Made by a program: the position numbers and the translations under genes. This document shows, in pieces, positions 1 to 6,265 of a DNA stretch of 6,892 bases. The stretch's first letter is position 1; every line of letters begins with the position of its first letter. The notes beneath the pieces were generated by a model. It was not told where the DNA came from and did no database searches. It was given only the letters and a program-made list of their open reading frames with translations. The stretch comes from Lachnospiraceae bacterium UBA1201 (GTDB lineage Bacteria; Bacillota; Clostridia; Lachnospirales; Lachnospiraceae): contig DBXX01000015.1 of assembly GCA_002309675.1 (NCBI GenBank), positions 23,453 through 30,344 on the forward strand. The letters run 5' to 3'.

Positions 1-528
1 GCAAACGGTATCGTTAACGTATCCGCGAAGGATCTCGGAACCGGTAAGGAGCAGCACATCACCATCACTTCCAGCACGAACATGTCCGATGCGGATATCG
101 AGAAGGCTGTGAAGGAAGCAGCTGAGTACGAGGCTCAGGATAAGAAGCGTAAGGAGATCATCGACGCACGTAACGATGCGGATAACATGATGTTCCAGAC
201 CGAGAAGGCTCTCGACGAAGTCGGTGATAAGCTGTCTGAGGATGAGAAGTCGAAGGTTCGCGCAGATATCGAATCCCTTCGTGAGACATTGTCGAAGACG
301 ACCGCAGAAAACATGACCGATGCGGATCTGGCTGAGATCAATGAGAAGAAGGATACCCTTATGAGAAATGCTTCGATGGTATTCCAGAAGATGTATGAGC
401 AGTCCCAGGCATCCGCAGGCGCACAGAGCGCAGGTCCGGATATGGGCACACAGCAGACGACTTCGTCTCCGGATGACGACAGCTTCTATGAGGGCGATGT
501 TGTCGACGGCGACTTCAAGGAAGTATAA
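1..528 (+). CDS. dnaK: Chaperone protein DnaK (Hsp70), C-terminal part
   Basis: This is the last 175 residues of the Hsp70 chaperone, which binds exposed hydrophobic peptides in the cytoplasm under ATP control together with DnaJ and GrpE. The reading frame is open from base 1, so the ATPase domain and most of the beta-sandwich lie upstream of the window. The visible start, ANGIVNVSAKDLGTGKEQ, is the highly conserved end of the substrate-binding beta domain. It is followed by the helical lid, which is rich in Glu, Lys and Ala (about residues 27-130 of the fragment). A low-complexity Ala/Gly/Ser/Gln linker follows, and the protein ends in the acidic tail SFYEGDVVDGDFKEV, the position where Hsp70s carry a conserved acidic motif. 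The stop is TAA at 526-528. The adjacent dnaJ gene confirms the assignment. hrcA and grpE would be expected upstream in this lineage but cannot be seen. Confidence 0.97.
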   Translation, partial: ANGIVNVSAKDLGTGKEQHITITSSTNMSDADIEKAVKEAAEYEAQDKKRKEIIDARNDADNMMFQTEKALDEVGDKLSEDEKSKVRADIESLRETLSKTTAENMTDADLAEINEKKDTLMRNASMVFQKMYEQSQASAGAQSAGPDMGTQQTTSSPDDDSFYEGDVVDGDFKEV

Positions 529-552
529 TTCATACGACAAAACAGAGGTCAG

Positions 553-576
553 CGGACCCGTGTACGCATGGGTCCG
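553..576 (+). terminator. Hairpin between dnaK and dnaJ, weak or partial terminator
   Basis: A 10-bp stem (553-562 with 567-576, one G-U pair at 560/569) closes on a TACG tetraloop, 24 bases after the dnaK stop. The GC-rich core GGACCC/GGGTCC is stable. The bases after it (577-600) have no run of T, so this is not a canonical intrinsic terminator. It may be a partial terminator, a 3' end stabiliser or a processing site that sets the dnaK:dnaJ ratio. The structure is read directly; the role is inferred. Confidence 0.55.
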
Positions 577-626
577 TATGGCCTTCGTATTGTGAATCAT
601 TGACCGCGATTTTTTGTAAAAATTGC

Positions 627-655
627 TTGAGAAATCGTAGAAATTCGTATATAAT
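627..655 (+). promoter_or_regulatory. Sigma-A-type promoter for dnaJ
   Basis: TTGAGA at 627-632 (five of six matches to the -35 consensus) and a perfect TATAAT at 650-655 are separated by 17 bases, the ideal spacing. Transcription would start near 662, giving a leader of about 43 bases before the dnaJ start at 705. The upstream flank is AT-rich, with a T-run and an A-run at 610-622. I found no CIRCE repeat (TTAGCACTC-N9-GAGTGCTAA) and no CtsR heptad repeat near it. Confidence 0.75.
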
Positions 656-690
656 ACAGTTGAGTTTATTTCGAACTGATCTAAGTTAAC

Positions 691-698
691 AAAGAGGG
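691..698 (+). promoter_or_regulatory. Ribosome binding site of dnaJ
   Basis: The purine-rich AAAGAGGG ends 6 bases before the ATG at 705. The spacing is standard and supports that start. The protein also begins at the normal point for DnaJ, directly before the J domain. Confidence 0.75.
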
Positions 699-704
699 TG
701 CATT

Positions 705-1823
705 ATGGCTGAGAAAAGAGATTATTATGAGGTTCTGGGTGTTCCGAAGAACGCGGACGATGCTGCGCTGAAGCGTGCGTACCGTACCCTGGCGAAGAAG
801 TATCACCCCGACAGTAATCCCGGTGATGAAGCGGCGGCTGAGAAGTTTAAAGAGGCCTCCGAGGCATACAGTGTATTAAGTGATCCCCAAAAACGTCAAC
901 AGTACGATCAGTTCGGTATGGCTGCATTTGACGGTTCGGCAGGCGGCGGAGCGAATGGTTTCGACTTCTCGAACATGGACATGGGCGACATCTTCGGTGA
1001 TATCTTCGGAGATTTCTTCGGTGGTTCCAGAAGACGTGCGGATCCGAACGCACCGGTAAAAGGCCAGAATCTGCATACGACGTTAAAGATCACATTTGAA
1101 GAAGCGGTATTCGGTGTTGAGAAGCCGCTTGAGATCAATATTAAAGATGAGTGTACCTACTGTCACGGCAGTGGTGCGAAGCCCGGGACCACACCGCAGA
1201 CATGTGCGCGTTGTAAGGGTACCGGTCGTATTACCTACACCCAGCAGTCCATTTTCGGCGTAACGACACGTAACGTTACGACCTGTCCGGATTGTAACGG
1301 AACCGGTAAGAAGATCATCGATAAGTGTCCGAAGTGCTACGGCAATGGTTATATCACATCCCGTAAGAAGATCATGGTATCGGTACCTGCCGGTATCGAC
1401 TCGGGACAGAGCATCCGTATTCGTGGTAAGGGCGAACCCGGAAGTAACGGAGGCGAGAGAGGCGACTTGCTCGTTGAAGTTCAGATCGGAGCACATCCTA
1501 CGTTCCGCAGACAGGGTGAGAACATCTATTCGACACAGGAGATATCCTTCCCCGAGGCAGCATTGGGCGGCACGATCCGCATCCAGACCGTCGACGGCGA
1601 GGTCGAGTACGAGGTGAAGCCCGGAACGCAGCCGGATACGAAGGTGCGCCTGCGAAGCCGCGGTGTTCCGTTCCTTCGCAACAAGACTACGCGTGGCGAC
1701 CATTATGTGACTTTGGTCGTTACCGTGCCCACAAAACTGACAGAGGAGCAGAAGGATGCACTTCGCAAATATGCGGAGACCTTCAAATCCCCGGGAAGAA
1801 AGAAAAAAGGATTGTTCGGTTAA
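705..1823 (+). CDS. dnaJ: Chaperone protein DnaJ (Hsp40, class I)
   Basis: DnaJ is the 372-residue cytoplasmic co-chaperone that delivers unfolded clients to DnaK and stimulates its ATPase. The J domain spans about residues 5-71, with the essential HPD tripeptide at 34-36 and the QKRQQYDQFG end motif at 62-71. A Gly/Phe-rich linker follows (72-107), with tandem DIFG motifs near 95-103. The zinc-binding domain has all four CxxCxGxG repeats, at residues 150-157, 167-174, 194-201 and 208-215, so both zinc sites are complete and this is a class I protein. The C-terminal client-binding domains fill the rest, ending KKGLFG. Length is normal for the family. It follows dnaK by 176 bases and has its own promoter, so it may be transcribed both by read-through from dnaK and independently. 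A strong terminator follows the stop. Confidence 0.98.
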   Translation: MAEKRDYYEVLGVPKNADDAALKRAYRTLAKKYHPDSNPGDEAAAEKFKEASEAYSVLSDPQKRQQYDQFGMAAFDGSAGGGANGFDFSNMDMGDIFGDIFGDFFGGSRRRADPNAPVKGQNLHTTLKITFEEAVFGVEKPLEINIKDECTYCHGSGAKPGTTPQTCARCKGTGRITYTQQSIFGVTTRNVTTCPDCNGTGKKIIDKCPKCYGNGYITSRKKIMVSVPAGIDSGQSIRIRGKGEPGSNGGERGDLLVEVQIGAHPTFRRQGENIYSTQEISFPEAALGGTIRIQTVDGEVEYEVKPGTQPDTKVRLRSRGVPFLRNKTTRGDHYVTLVVTVPTKLTEEQKDALRKYAETFKSPGRKKKGLFG

Positions 1824-1839
1824 ACCGGATGAATATAAG

Positions 1840-1874
1840 AAGACCCCGACCAGTATAATAGGCCGGGGTCTTTT
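1840..1874. terminator. Strong, probably bidirectional terminator between dnaJ and the acetyltransferase gene
   Basis: Bases 1840-1851 pair with 1861-1872 (core AGACCCCG with CGGGGTCT, one A-C mismatch at 1849/1863) around a 9-base loop. On the plus strand the hairpin runs into TCTTTT, a standard U-tract, 17 bases after the dnaJ stop. On the minus strand the bases after the stem are also T-rich (TCTTCTTATATT). It lies 26 bases past the convergent gene's stop, so it can serve both genes. Confidence 0.88.
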
Positions 1875-1899
1875 GCTGTGTATAGCCGGTATGGATGGC

Positions 1900-2724
1900 T
1901 CACTGATTATTTATAGGCAGGGTGTAGAGGATGGTTTCCTGCGCAGGTGTAAAGCCGAGCTTCTCATAGAGGGTAAATGCAGGCTTATTGGCCGAAGATA
2001 CATGCAGACAGATCTGATCGGGCTTTTTGCCGTCAGCCGTGCAAACAGAGAACGCCATGCGGATCGCTTCGGATGCAAAGCCCTTCCGGCGGTATTTGGG
2101 CAGGATGCACAGATCGAACAGAAACCATCCGGTCATATAGGTGGTCAATGCCACGCCGCCGACGGTATTTCCTGCATGATCCTGAATGAAGAAGTAATTC
2201 CCTTCATCGGGTTCGAATAACAGGTCAAAGCATTTTGAATAGATGGGCTTGAAGGCTTCCGGGGTACATTGTGATAGATGGATCTTACATGCATCCTCCA
2301 AAGTCGCTGCTTCGAAAGCGGGCGCTTCCAAACGCATGATGCATTCTCGCGTAAAAACTTGAAAACCCGTGGACTTCAAAAATGCTTCGGTCTCCGGGCT
2401 TTGGAACATGACGGACATGTAGTAGAGCGCGTCTCCCGAGAGGTTTGCCTTCACGGCTTCCAGTAAATGTGTGGCGATCTTTTGGCGACGATGCTCCGGA
2501 GACACATAGATGTAGACCCAAGGCTCGTTGCCGATGCTCGAGATCAGGCAGAGACCATTGCAGGCGCCGGTTTCGGGATCGCTTTCATATGCGAAGAATA
2601 CGTCGAATTCCGAATCCAGCCATTCACTGAGCGGTGGCATGGGAGGAAATGCAGGCGCAGCGGCCCACAGAGCCTCAAAGGAACGTTTTAATTCATCGGT
2701 TGGTTTATCAGTCGTGTAGATCAT
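1900..2724 (-). CDS. GNAT-family acyltransferase with two tandem GNAT domains
   Basis: A 274-residue soluble protein that probably transfers an acetyl group from acetyl-CoA to an amine; the substrate cannot be told from sequence. The N-terminal domain (about 1-130) carries a motif A-like segment VSPEHRRQKIATHLL (74-88), matching the R/Q-x-x-G/A-x-G/A acetyl-CoA loop, and the end motif SPETEAFLKSTGF (109-121). The C-terminal domain (about 133-270) has the clearer motif A, ILPKYRRKGFASEAI (207-221), and motif B, SSANKPAFTLYEKLGF (243-258). The second copy keeps the RRKGFA loop better, so it is the more likely catalytic unit. The start at 2724 is supported by AGGAGT four bases upstream. The gene converges on dnaJ and diverges from the ABC operon. 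No signal peptide or membrane segment is seen. The family call is firm; a specific function is not. Confidence 0.88.
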   Translation of the reverse strand: MIYTTDKPTDELKRSFEALWAAAPAFPPMPPLSEWLDSEFDVFFAYESDPETGACNGLCLISSIGNEPWVYIYVSPEHRRQKIATHLLEAVKANLSGDALYYMSVMFQSPETEAFLKSTGFQVFTRECIMRLEAPAFEAATLEDACKIHLSQCTPEAFKPIYSKCFDLLFEPDEGNYFFIQDHAGNTVGGVALTTYMTGWFLFDLCILPKYRRKGFASEAIRMAFSVCTADGKKPDQICLHVSSANKPAFTLYEKLGFTPAQETILYTLPINNQ

Positions 2725-2728
2725 AAGT

Positions 2729-2734
2729 ACTCCT
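2729..2734 (-). promoter_or_regulatory. Ribosome binding site of the acetyltransferase gene
   Basis: Read on the minus strand, AGGAGT sits four bases before the ATG at 2724-2722. It fixes the start of the 274-residue protein. Confidence 0.7.
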
Positions 2735-2774
2735 AATTACAGAAAATCAGAATCGGATAATGAATCTTTGCATC

Positions 2775-2803
2775 AGTATAGAAGGTTTTGGAAAAAAATG
2801 CAA
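2775..2803 (-). promoter_or_regulatory. Probable promoter of the acetyltransferase gene
   Basis: On the minus strand, TTGCAT (2803-2798) and TATACT (2780-2775) are 17 bases apart. The -10 matches five of six consensus bases; the -35 matches only its TTG. The start would be near 2768, with a leader of about 45 bases. It is back to back with the promoter of the ABC operon; the two -35 boxes are 17 bases apart. Confidence 0.5.
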
Positions 2804-2820
2804 GTTTTTGAAAAAAACTA

Positions 2821-2850
2821 TTGACACCGGGGTACGACATCTGCTATAAC
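2821..2850 (+). promoter_or_regulatory. Strong promoter of the permease-gntR-ATPase operon
   Basis: A perfect -35 TTGACA (2821-2826) is followed after 18 bases by TATAAC (2845-2850, five of six). A run of seven A (2811-2817) lies just upstream, in the place of an UP element. Transcription should start near 2857, inside the palindrome at 2847-2875, an arrangement typical of a repressible promoter. Confidence 0.78.
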
Positions 2851-2875
2851 TGTACTAGAGCAACTAACACAGTTA
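2847..2875. promoter_or_regulatory. Candidate GntR operator (29-bp imperfect palindrome)
   Basis: The outer arms TAACTGT (2847-2853) and ACAGTTA (2869-2875) are perfect inverted repeats, and inside them TAG (2856-2858) pairs with CTA (2864-2866). In total 10 of 14 symmetric positions match around a centre at 2861. Read as half-sites these are TGTACTAG and, from the other strand, TGTGTTAG. It overlaps the -10 box and the expected start site. A YtrA-type GntR protein is encoded in the same operon, so autorepression here is the simplest reading. The symmetry is seen; the binding protein is inferred. Confidence 0.6.
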
Positions 2876-2877
2876 GC

Positions 2878-2883
2878 GGAGGT
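2878..2883 (+). promoter_or_regulatory. Ribosome binding site of the permease gene
   Basis: GGAGGT ends eight bases before the ATG at 2892. It begins three bases after the palindrome ends, so a repressor bound there would not overlap it on DNA. Confidence 0.8.
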
Positions 2884-2891
2884 GCAGATAT

Positions 2892-4835
2892 ATGAAAGAT
2901 TACTTCAGTTTATCCATGTACAAAGAGCAAATGAGAAATCTTAAGTTGCCGGCCATTATATTGAGTTTTTTGACTGCTTTCTTTTTAGTCATGGTAGTGG
3001 TCGCTAACGTGGTTACCGAAAGCACGAATGAACCGGACTGGTTATTTCCGTCCGTGTGGTATCTGTTTGTCTCGCCGGCCGTTTCCGTTTTCCTCACAGG
3101 TCTTTTGCTGAAGGATCTGCGAAAGAGAAATGGCTGTGATTTCTATCATGCATTGCCCGTATCACGCAGGGCTACCATGGTTGCCTCGATCCTCGCCGCA
3201 ATGAGCTGGACACTTGTATATATGGTAGTGCCCATGATCATTCAGCTCGCCATCGGATATCCCATGGGTATACGAAACATTTCCTTCGATCGATTTACGG
3301 AAGCGTTTATTTTCGGCGTGATCGTGTCCATATATTTGAACGGCGCCTGGTGGCTGGCACACACACTGACAGGAACGCGGTTTTCCCATATTGCGGTCGC
3401 GATAACCATCCTGGTGGGACCCAGAGGTTTTCTGGCCATCCTGGGTTATATGATTCAATTTGTGATGCCTTATCTGCTTTTGGATCGTTTCGCCTTTTTC
3501 TTCCATCCGCAAAACTATAATCTGGTCGTGGGCTATTCCGTGTTTGGAAAGCTTACATCATCGTGCATGATCTATACCCTTCTTTTATCCGCGGTATATA
3601 TCGGATTGGCATTGTTTTTGATCCGGAGGAAGCCCAGCGAAACGGCAGGTTCGCCGACTTGGTCCTCTAAAATTGAGATGGTGATCCGTGTTATCCTTTC
3701 CTGCGCTATGTGTATTCCGGCCCTGTTCGGTCTGATCACCATGTTTTTTTCAAAAGGGTATCGGGGAATGTTATATGAAGATATAACTACGGTGATGGTG
3801 TTGATCTTTTATTGCCTGACTGTTATATTCTATTTCCTGTACGAAATCATTCAGACCAAGCAGGTTAAAAAAGCGTTTAAACACTGGAAAGGACTGATCT
3901 GGGTTGCGGCATTCAACGTCGTAGTAGTTGTTGTGGTTTCCATGATCCATGCGTCTGTCGTTTCCACGAAACCTGAGCCACAGGAGATCGAATCGGTATC
4001 ACTGGTGAAGGTGATCGACTTAGATGATCAATTGCAAAAAGCAAGCGAATCTAATATCTTCCCGGATAAGAAGAACCGCGCTGTTTTTCGCGACCTGATC
4101 TATGGAATTTCGCTTACGGATGACGCGATCAAAAGAGAAGTATCTACAGAACTGTTCAACGCGGTCGCAGAAGGGTCAAATTATTATTTGACCTATTCGA
4201 TCCTTGAAACACAAGATCTTAAGCGAATCTATCAGTATTATAATGAGGCTCCCGCGGGTGTTGATCCGGAGTATGACGCGGAGATGTCCGAGAGAGCTAA
4301 GATCGCTAATCAGCATGTGACGGATAGAGTCGATCAGTCAAAGTATCAGGTAGGATTAAAGATCAAACTGACGAGTGGAAAGACCATTTACCGAAAACTG
4401 AACATTCCCAAATATGTATTCTATGAGATGTTTGAGAAGGAAGAATTCATTCGCCGTGTGGACGAATTTGACTTTGAAGCTATGATCCGGGGATATCAGC
4501 GGATCAACAGTGAACAGGGAACTGTAGCGATCATGGTGGCGCAGAATTCGACGCTATCGGAGAATCCGAATATCATGCTGGAAGCGTTGGAAAATGATAT
4601 TAAAGCGATGACCCTGCAGCAGAAGGTAGATCTGTTCTTCCATCCGGTTTATTATACCGTCAGTCCGGTTTTGACATTTGAAGACGATTGGGGATTTATA
4701 AATATATTCAGTATATTTAAAAATTGCGAAAACACTTTGATCGTTTCACCGGAACTGACTCCGAAATTTTACAGGTTTGTCGAAAACGACCCGGGAATGC
4801 AACTTAATAAAATAAATATAAAGTTTCAGAAGTAG
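2892..4835 (+). CDS. ABC-2-like membrane protein (permease subunit) with large extracytoplasmic C-terminal domain
   Basis: A 647-residue membrane protein, probably the membrane subunit driven by the ATPase encoded two genes downstream. Hydrophobic segments lie at about residues 20-42, 53-73, 94-122, 137-158, 166-196, 224-244, 262-286, 298-320 and 334-354, nine in all. Lys/Arg-rich loops (74-93, 245-261, 321-333) fall on the same side, giving a cytoplasmic N-terminus and putting the last roughly 290 residues outside the membrane. The loop KRNGCDFYHALPVSRR (78-93) resembles the DFYHSLPV-type motif I know from permeases of YtrA/YtrB-type GntR-ABC operons. The C-terminal domain has no further membrane segment and is rich in charged residues. 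I recall similar domain pairs in Clostridia under DUF names (perhaps DUF6449) but cannot confirm this. The substrate is unknown; export, antimicrobial resistance or envelope-stress sensing are all possible. Confidence 0.85.
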   Translation: MKDYFSLSMYKEQMRNLKLPAIILSFLTAFFLVMVVVANVVTESTNEPDWLFPSVWYLFVSPAVSVFLTGLLLKDLRKRNGCDFYHALPVSRRATMVASILAAMSWTLVYMVVPMIIQLAIGYPMGIRNISFDRFTEAFIFGVIVSIYLNGAWWLAHTLTGTRFSHIAVAITILVGPRGFLAILGYMIQFVMPYLLLDRFAFFFHPQNYNLVVGYSVFGKLTSSCMIYTLLLSAVYIGLALFLIRRKPSETAGSPTWSSKIEMVIRVILSCAMCIPALFGLITMFFSKGYRGMLYEDITTVMVLIFYCLTVIFYFLYEIIQTKQVKKAFKHWKGLIWVAAFNVVVVVVVSMIHASVVSTKPEPQEIESVSLVKVIDLDDQLQKASESNIFPDKKNRAVFRDLIYGISLTDDAIKREVSTELFNAVAEGSNYYLTYSILETQDLKRIYQYYNEAPAGVDPEYDAEMSERAKIANQHVTDRVDQSKYQVGLKIKLTSGKTIYRKLNIPKYVFYEMFEKEEFIRRVDEFDFEAMIRGYQRINSEQGTVAIMVAQNSTLSENPNIMLEALENDIKAMTLQQKVDLFFHPVYYTVSPVLTFEDDWGFINIFSIFKNCENTLIVSPELTPKFYRFVENDPGMQLNKINIKFQK

Positions 4836-4843
4836 AAAGGAGG
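4836..4843 (+). promoter_or_regulatory. Ribosome binding site of the GntR gene
   Basis: AAAGGAGG starts directly after the permease stop (TAG, 4833-4835) and ends five bases before the ATG at 4849. It is close to ideal and indicates tight coupling within one transcript. Confidence 0.85.
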
Positions 4844-4848
4844 CGACT

Positions 4849-5238
4849 ATGTTTCAGATTGATGTCATGTCGCGAACTCCGGCTTATGAGCAGATCATTG
4901 AACAGTTTGAGCATTTTGTGATGCGGGATATTCTTAGTCCGGGAGATAAACTGGATAGTGTGCGGCAGTTGTCGGTGCAACTGTCAGTGAACCCGAATAC
5001 CATCCAGAAGGCGTACTCCGAAATGGATCTTCGCGGGTACATTCGTTCCGTACCCGGTAAGGGCTGTTTTGTCACGCCGGAAGCAAAGGAAATCGTAAGG
5101 AAAGGACATAGGGAGAAGATGAAAGAATTAAGGGAGATCGTTCAAAATCTGATCTTAGCAGGTGTCACAAAGGAAGAATTGATCGAACTGATCAATGACG
5201 AATTTAAAGAAAGGAGCGCCATCCATGATAAAGGTTGA
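4849..5238 (+). CDS. GntR-family transcriptional regulator, YtrA subfamily
   Basis: A 129-residue DNA-binding protein that most likely represses its own operon. The N-terminal winged helix-turn-helix covers about residues 8-78: PAYEQIIEQFEHFV begins helix 1, GDKLDSVRQLSVQLSVNPNTIQ contains the recognition region, and GYIRSVPGKGCFVTP is the wing. The short tail of about 50 residues (AKEIVRKGHREKMKELREIV and on to VTKEELIELI) is a helical dimerisation segment. That lacks a FadR- or HutC-type ligand domain, which is what marks the YtrA subfamily. These proteins usually sit beside ABC transporter genes, as here. The gene starts 13 bases after the permease stop and overlaps the ATPase start by 14 bases. 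Its place in the middle of the operon is less common than first position. The likely target is the palindrome at 2847-2875. Confidence 0.93.
   Translation: MFQIDVMSRTPAYEQIIEQFEHFVMRDILSPGDKLDSVRQLSVQLSVNPNTIQKAYSEMDLRGYIRSVPGKGCFVTPEAKEIVRKGHREKMKELREIVQNLILAGVTKEELIELINDEFKERSAIHDKG
5208..5216 (+). promoter_or_regulatory. Ribosome binding site that fixes the ATPase start
   Basis: AGAAAGGAG, inside the end of the GntR gene, ends eight bases before ATG 5225. An in-frame ATG at 5195 has no comparable site and would add ten residues ahead of the conserved MIKVENV beginning, so 5225 is preferred. Confidence 0.78.
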
Positions 5239-6169
5239 GAACGTTTTAAAGAAGTTTGAAGATTTTACGGCACTTAACCACATCAGTTGCACGATCCCGG
5301 ATCATTGCATTTATGGTCTGGTGGGCTCCAACGGCGCCGGCAAATCGACGCTTCTGCGCCTCATTAACGGCGTATACCGGGAGAATGAAGGAAGCATCAC
5401 CATCGATGATGCGCCCGTGTTCGAAAATATTGAAGCAAAACAGAAGATGGTGTACGTCCCCGACGAATTATATTATATGGGCAATGCCTCCATGGAGCGC
5501 ATGGCGATGATCTATAAGAGCTTCTATCCGAATTTCTCGCAGGAGCGCTTCGTAGAATTGGCGGATCAGTTCAAACTGGACCGAAAGAAAGGAATGAATA
5601 CATTCTCAAAGGGCATGAAACGTCAGGCGGTCACGATCCTGGCGCTGGCTTGCCGCACGAAGTACCTCTTTTTTGACGAGACCTTTGACGGCCTGGATCC
5701 GATCATGCGAAATGTCGTTAAGAGCATTATCTACGATGATGTCATGGAGCGTGGCACGACGGCCGTCATCACCTCGCATTCTTTGCGTGAACTGGAGGAC
5801 ACCTGTGACCAGTTAGCGCTCTTACATAAGGGCGGCCTGGTACTTCAGAGTGAGGTCAGCGACCTGAAGACGAACCTGTTTAAGATGCAGATCGCCCTTA
5901 AGCGGGATTTCGGCCCTGAACTGTTTAATAAGCTTTCAGACGGAACGGTCTTCAACAGTAAGGGCGCATTGAGCCTGCTGCATTTTTCAAAGCATGGCTC
6001 GGTGGCAAATGTCATCATGCGCGGCAGCAGTGAGTTTGCCATGGATCAGCTTAGAAAGTACGATCCGATTCTGATGGAGGTGCTTCCTCTAACGCTGGAT
6101 GAAGTGTTCACTTATGAAATGGAATTGCTGGGCTATTCGTTTGAGAAGACGCTCGGTAAGGAAGACTAA
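5225..6169 (+). CDS. ABC transporter ATP-binding protein (YtrB-like)
   Basis: A 314-residue ATPase that should power the membrane protein encoded at 2892-4835. Walker A is GSNGAGKST (34-42), the ABC signature is FSKGMKRQ (127-134), Walker B with the catalytic Glu is YLFFDE (147-152), the D-loop is GLD (156-158) and the switch His is H185 in TSHSLRELE. Two departures from the usual export ATPase are visible. The Q-loop region reads VYVPDELYY (76-84), with Asp/Glu where Gln is normal, and DE is followed by TFDGLDP where PTNGLDP is usual. SKGM in place of SGGQ and the Asp Q-loop fit YtrB-type ATPases as I know them. The C-terminal 90 residues are an extra domain of unknown role. The start overlaps gntR by 14 bases and a terminator follows. 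An ATPase is certain; the substrate is not known. Confidence 0.93.
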   Translation: MIKVENVLKKFEDFTALNHISCTIPDHCIYGLVGSNGAGKSTLLRLINGVYRENEGSITIDDAPVFENIEAKQKMVYVPDELYYMGNASMERMAMIYKSFYPNFSQERFVELADQFKLDRKKGMNTFSKGMKRQAVTILALACRTKYLFFDETFDGLDPIMRNVVKSIIYDDVMERGTTAVITSHSLRELEDTCDQLALLHKGGLVLQSEVSDLKTNLFKMQIALKRDFGPELFNKLSDGTVFNSKGALSLLHFSKHGSVANVIMRGSSEFAMDQLRKYDPILMEVLPLTLDEVFTYEMELLGYSFEKTLGKED

Positions 6170-6193
6170 AAACATATATTTTTCTTTTAGGAG

Positions 6194-6228
6194 TGCGTGC
6201 GGATCGCCTGGATCTGCACGCATTTTTT
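6194..6228 (+). terminator. Intrinsic terminator of the ABC operon
   Basis: A 12-bp stem (6194-6205 with 6211-6222, one G-U pair at 6201/6215) closes on a five-base loop and is followed by six T (6223-6228). It lies 24 bases after the ATPase stop, is a textbook rho-independent terminator and separates the operon from ldh. Confidence 0.95.
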
Positions 6229-6265
6229 GCGTGTTCATCTGCATTGATGTCACGGCGGATTTTCG

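Noticed and set aside
529..704. CIRCE or CtsR heat-shock operator upstream of dnaJ
   Set aside because: Neither consensus is present. The short inverted repeat CGATTT/AAATCG (607-612 and 632-637) around the -35 is AT-rich and likely chance.
1083..1703. A 206-codon open frame on the minus strand
   Set aside because: It is antisense to the zinc-finger and C-terminal regions of dnaJ and is explained by that gene's codon bias.
1756..2220. A 154-codon plus-strand frame starting inside dnaJ
   Set aside because: It runs through the dnaJ terminator and antisense to the acetyltransferase gene, has no ribosome binding site and no recognisable domain.
5195..5224. Upstream in-frame start for the ATPase
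   Set aside because: It lacks a ribosome binding site and adds residues before the conserved family start; 5225 has AAAGGAG at good spacing.
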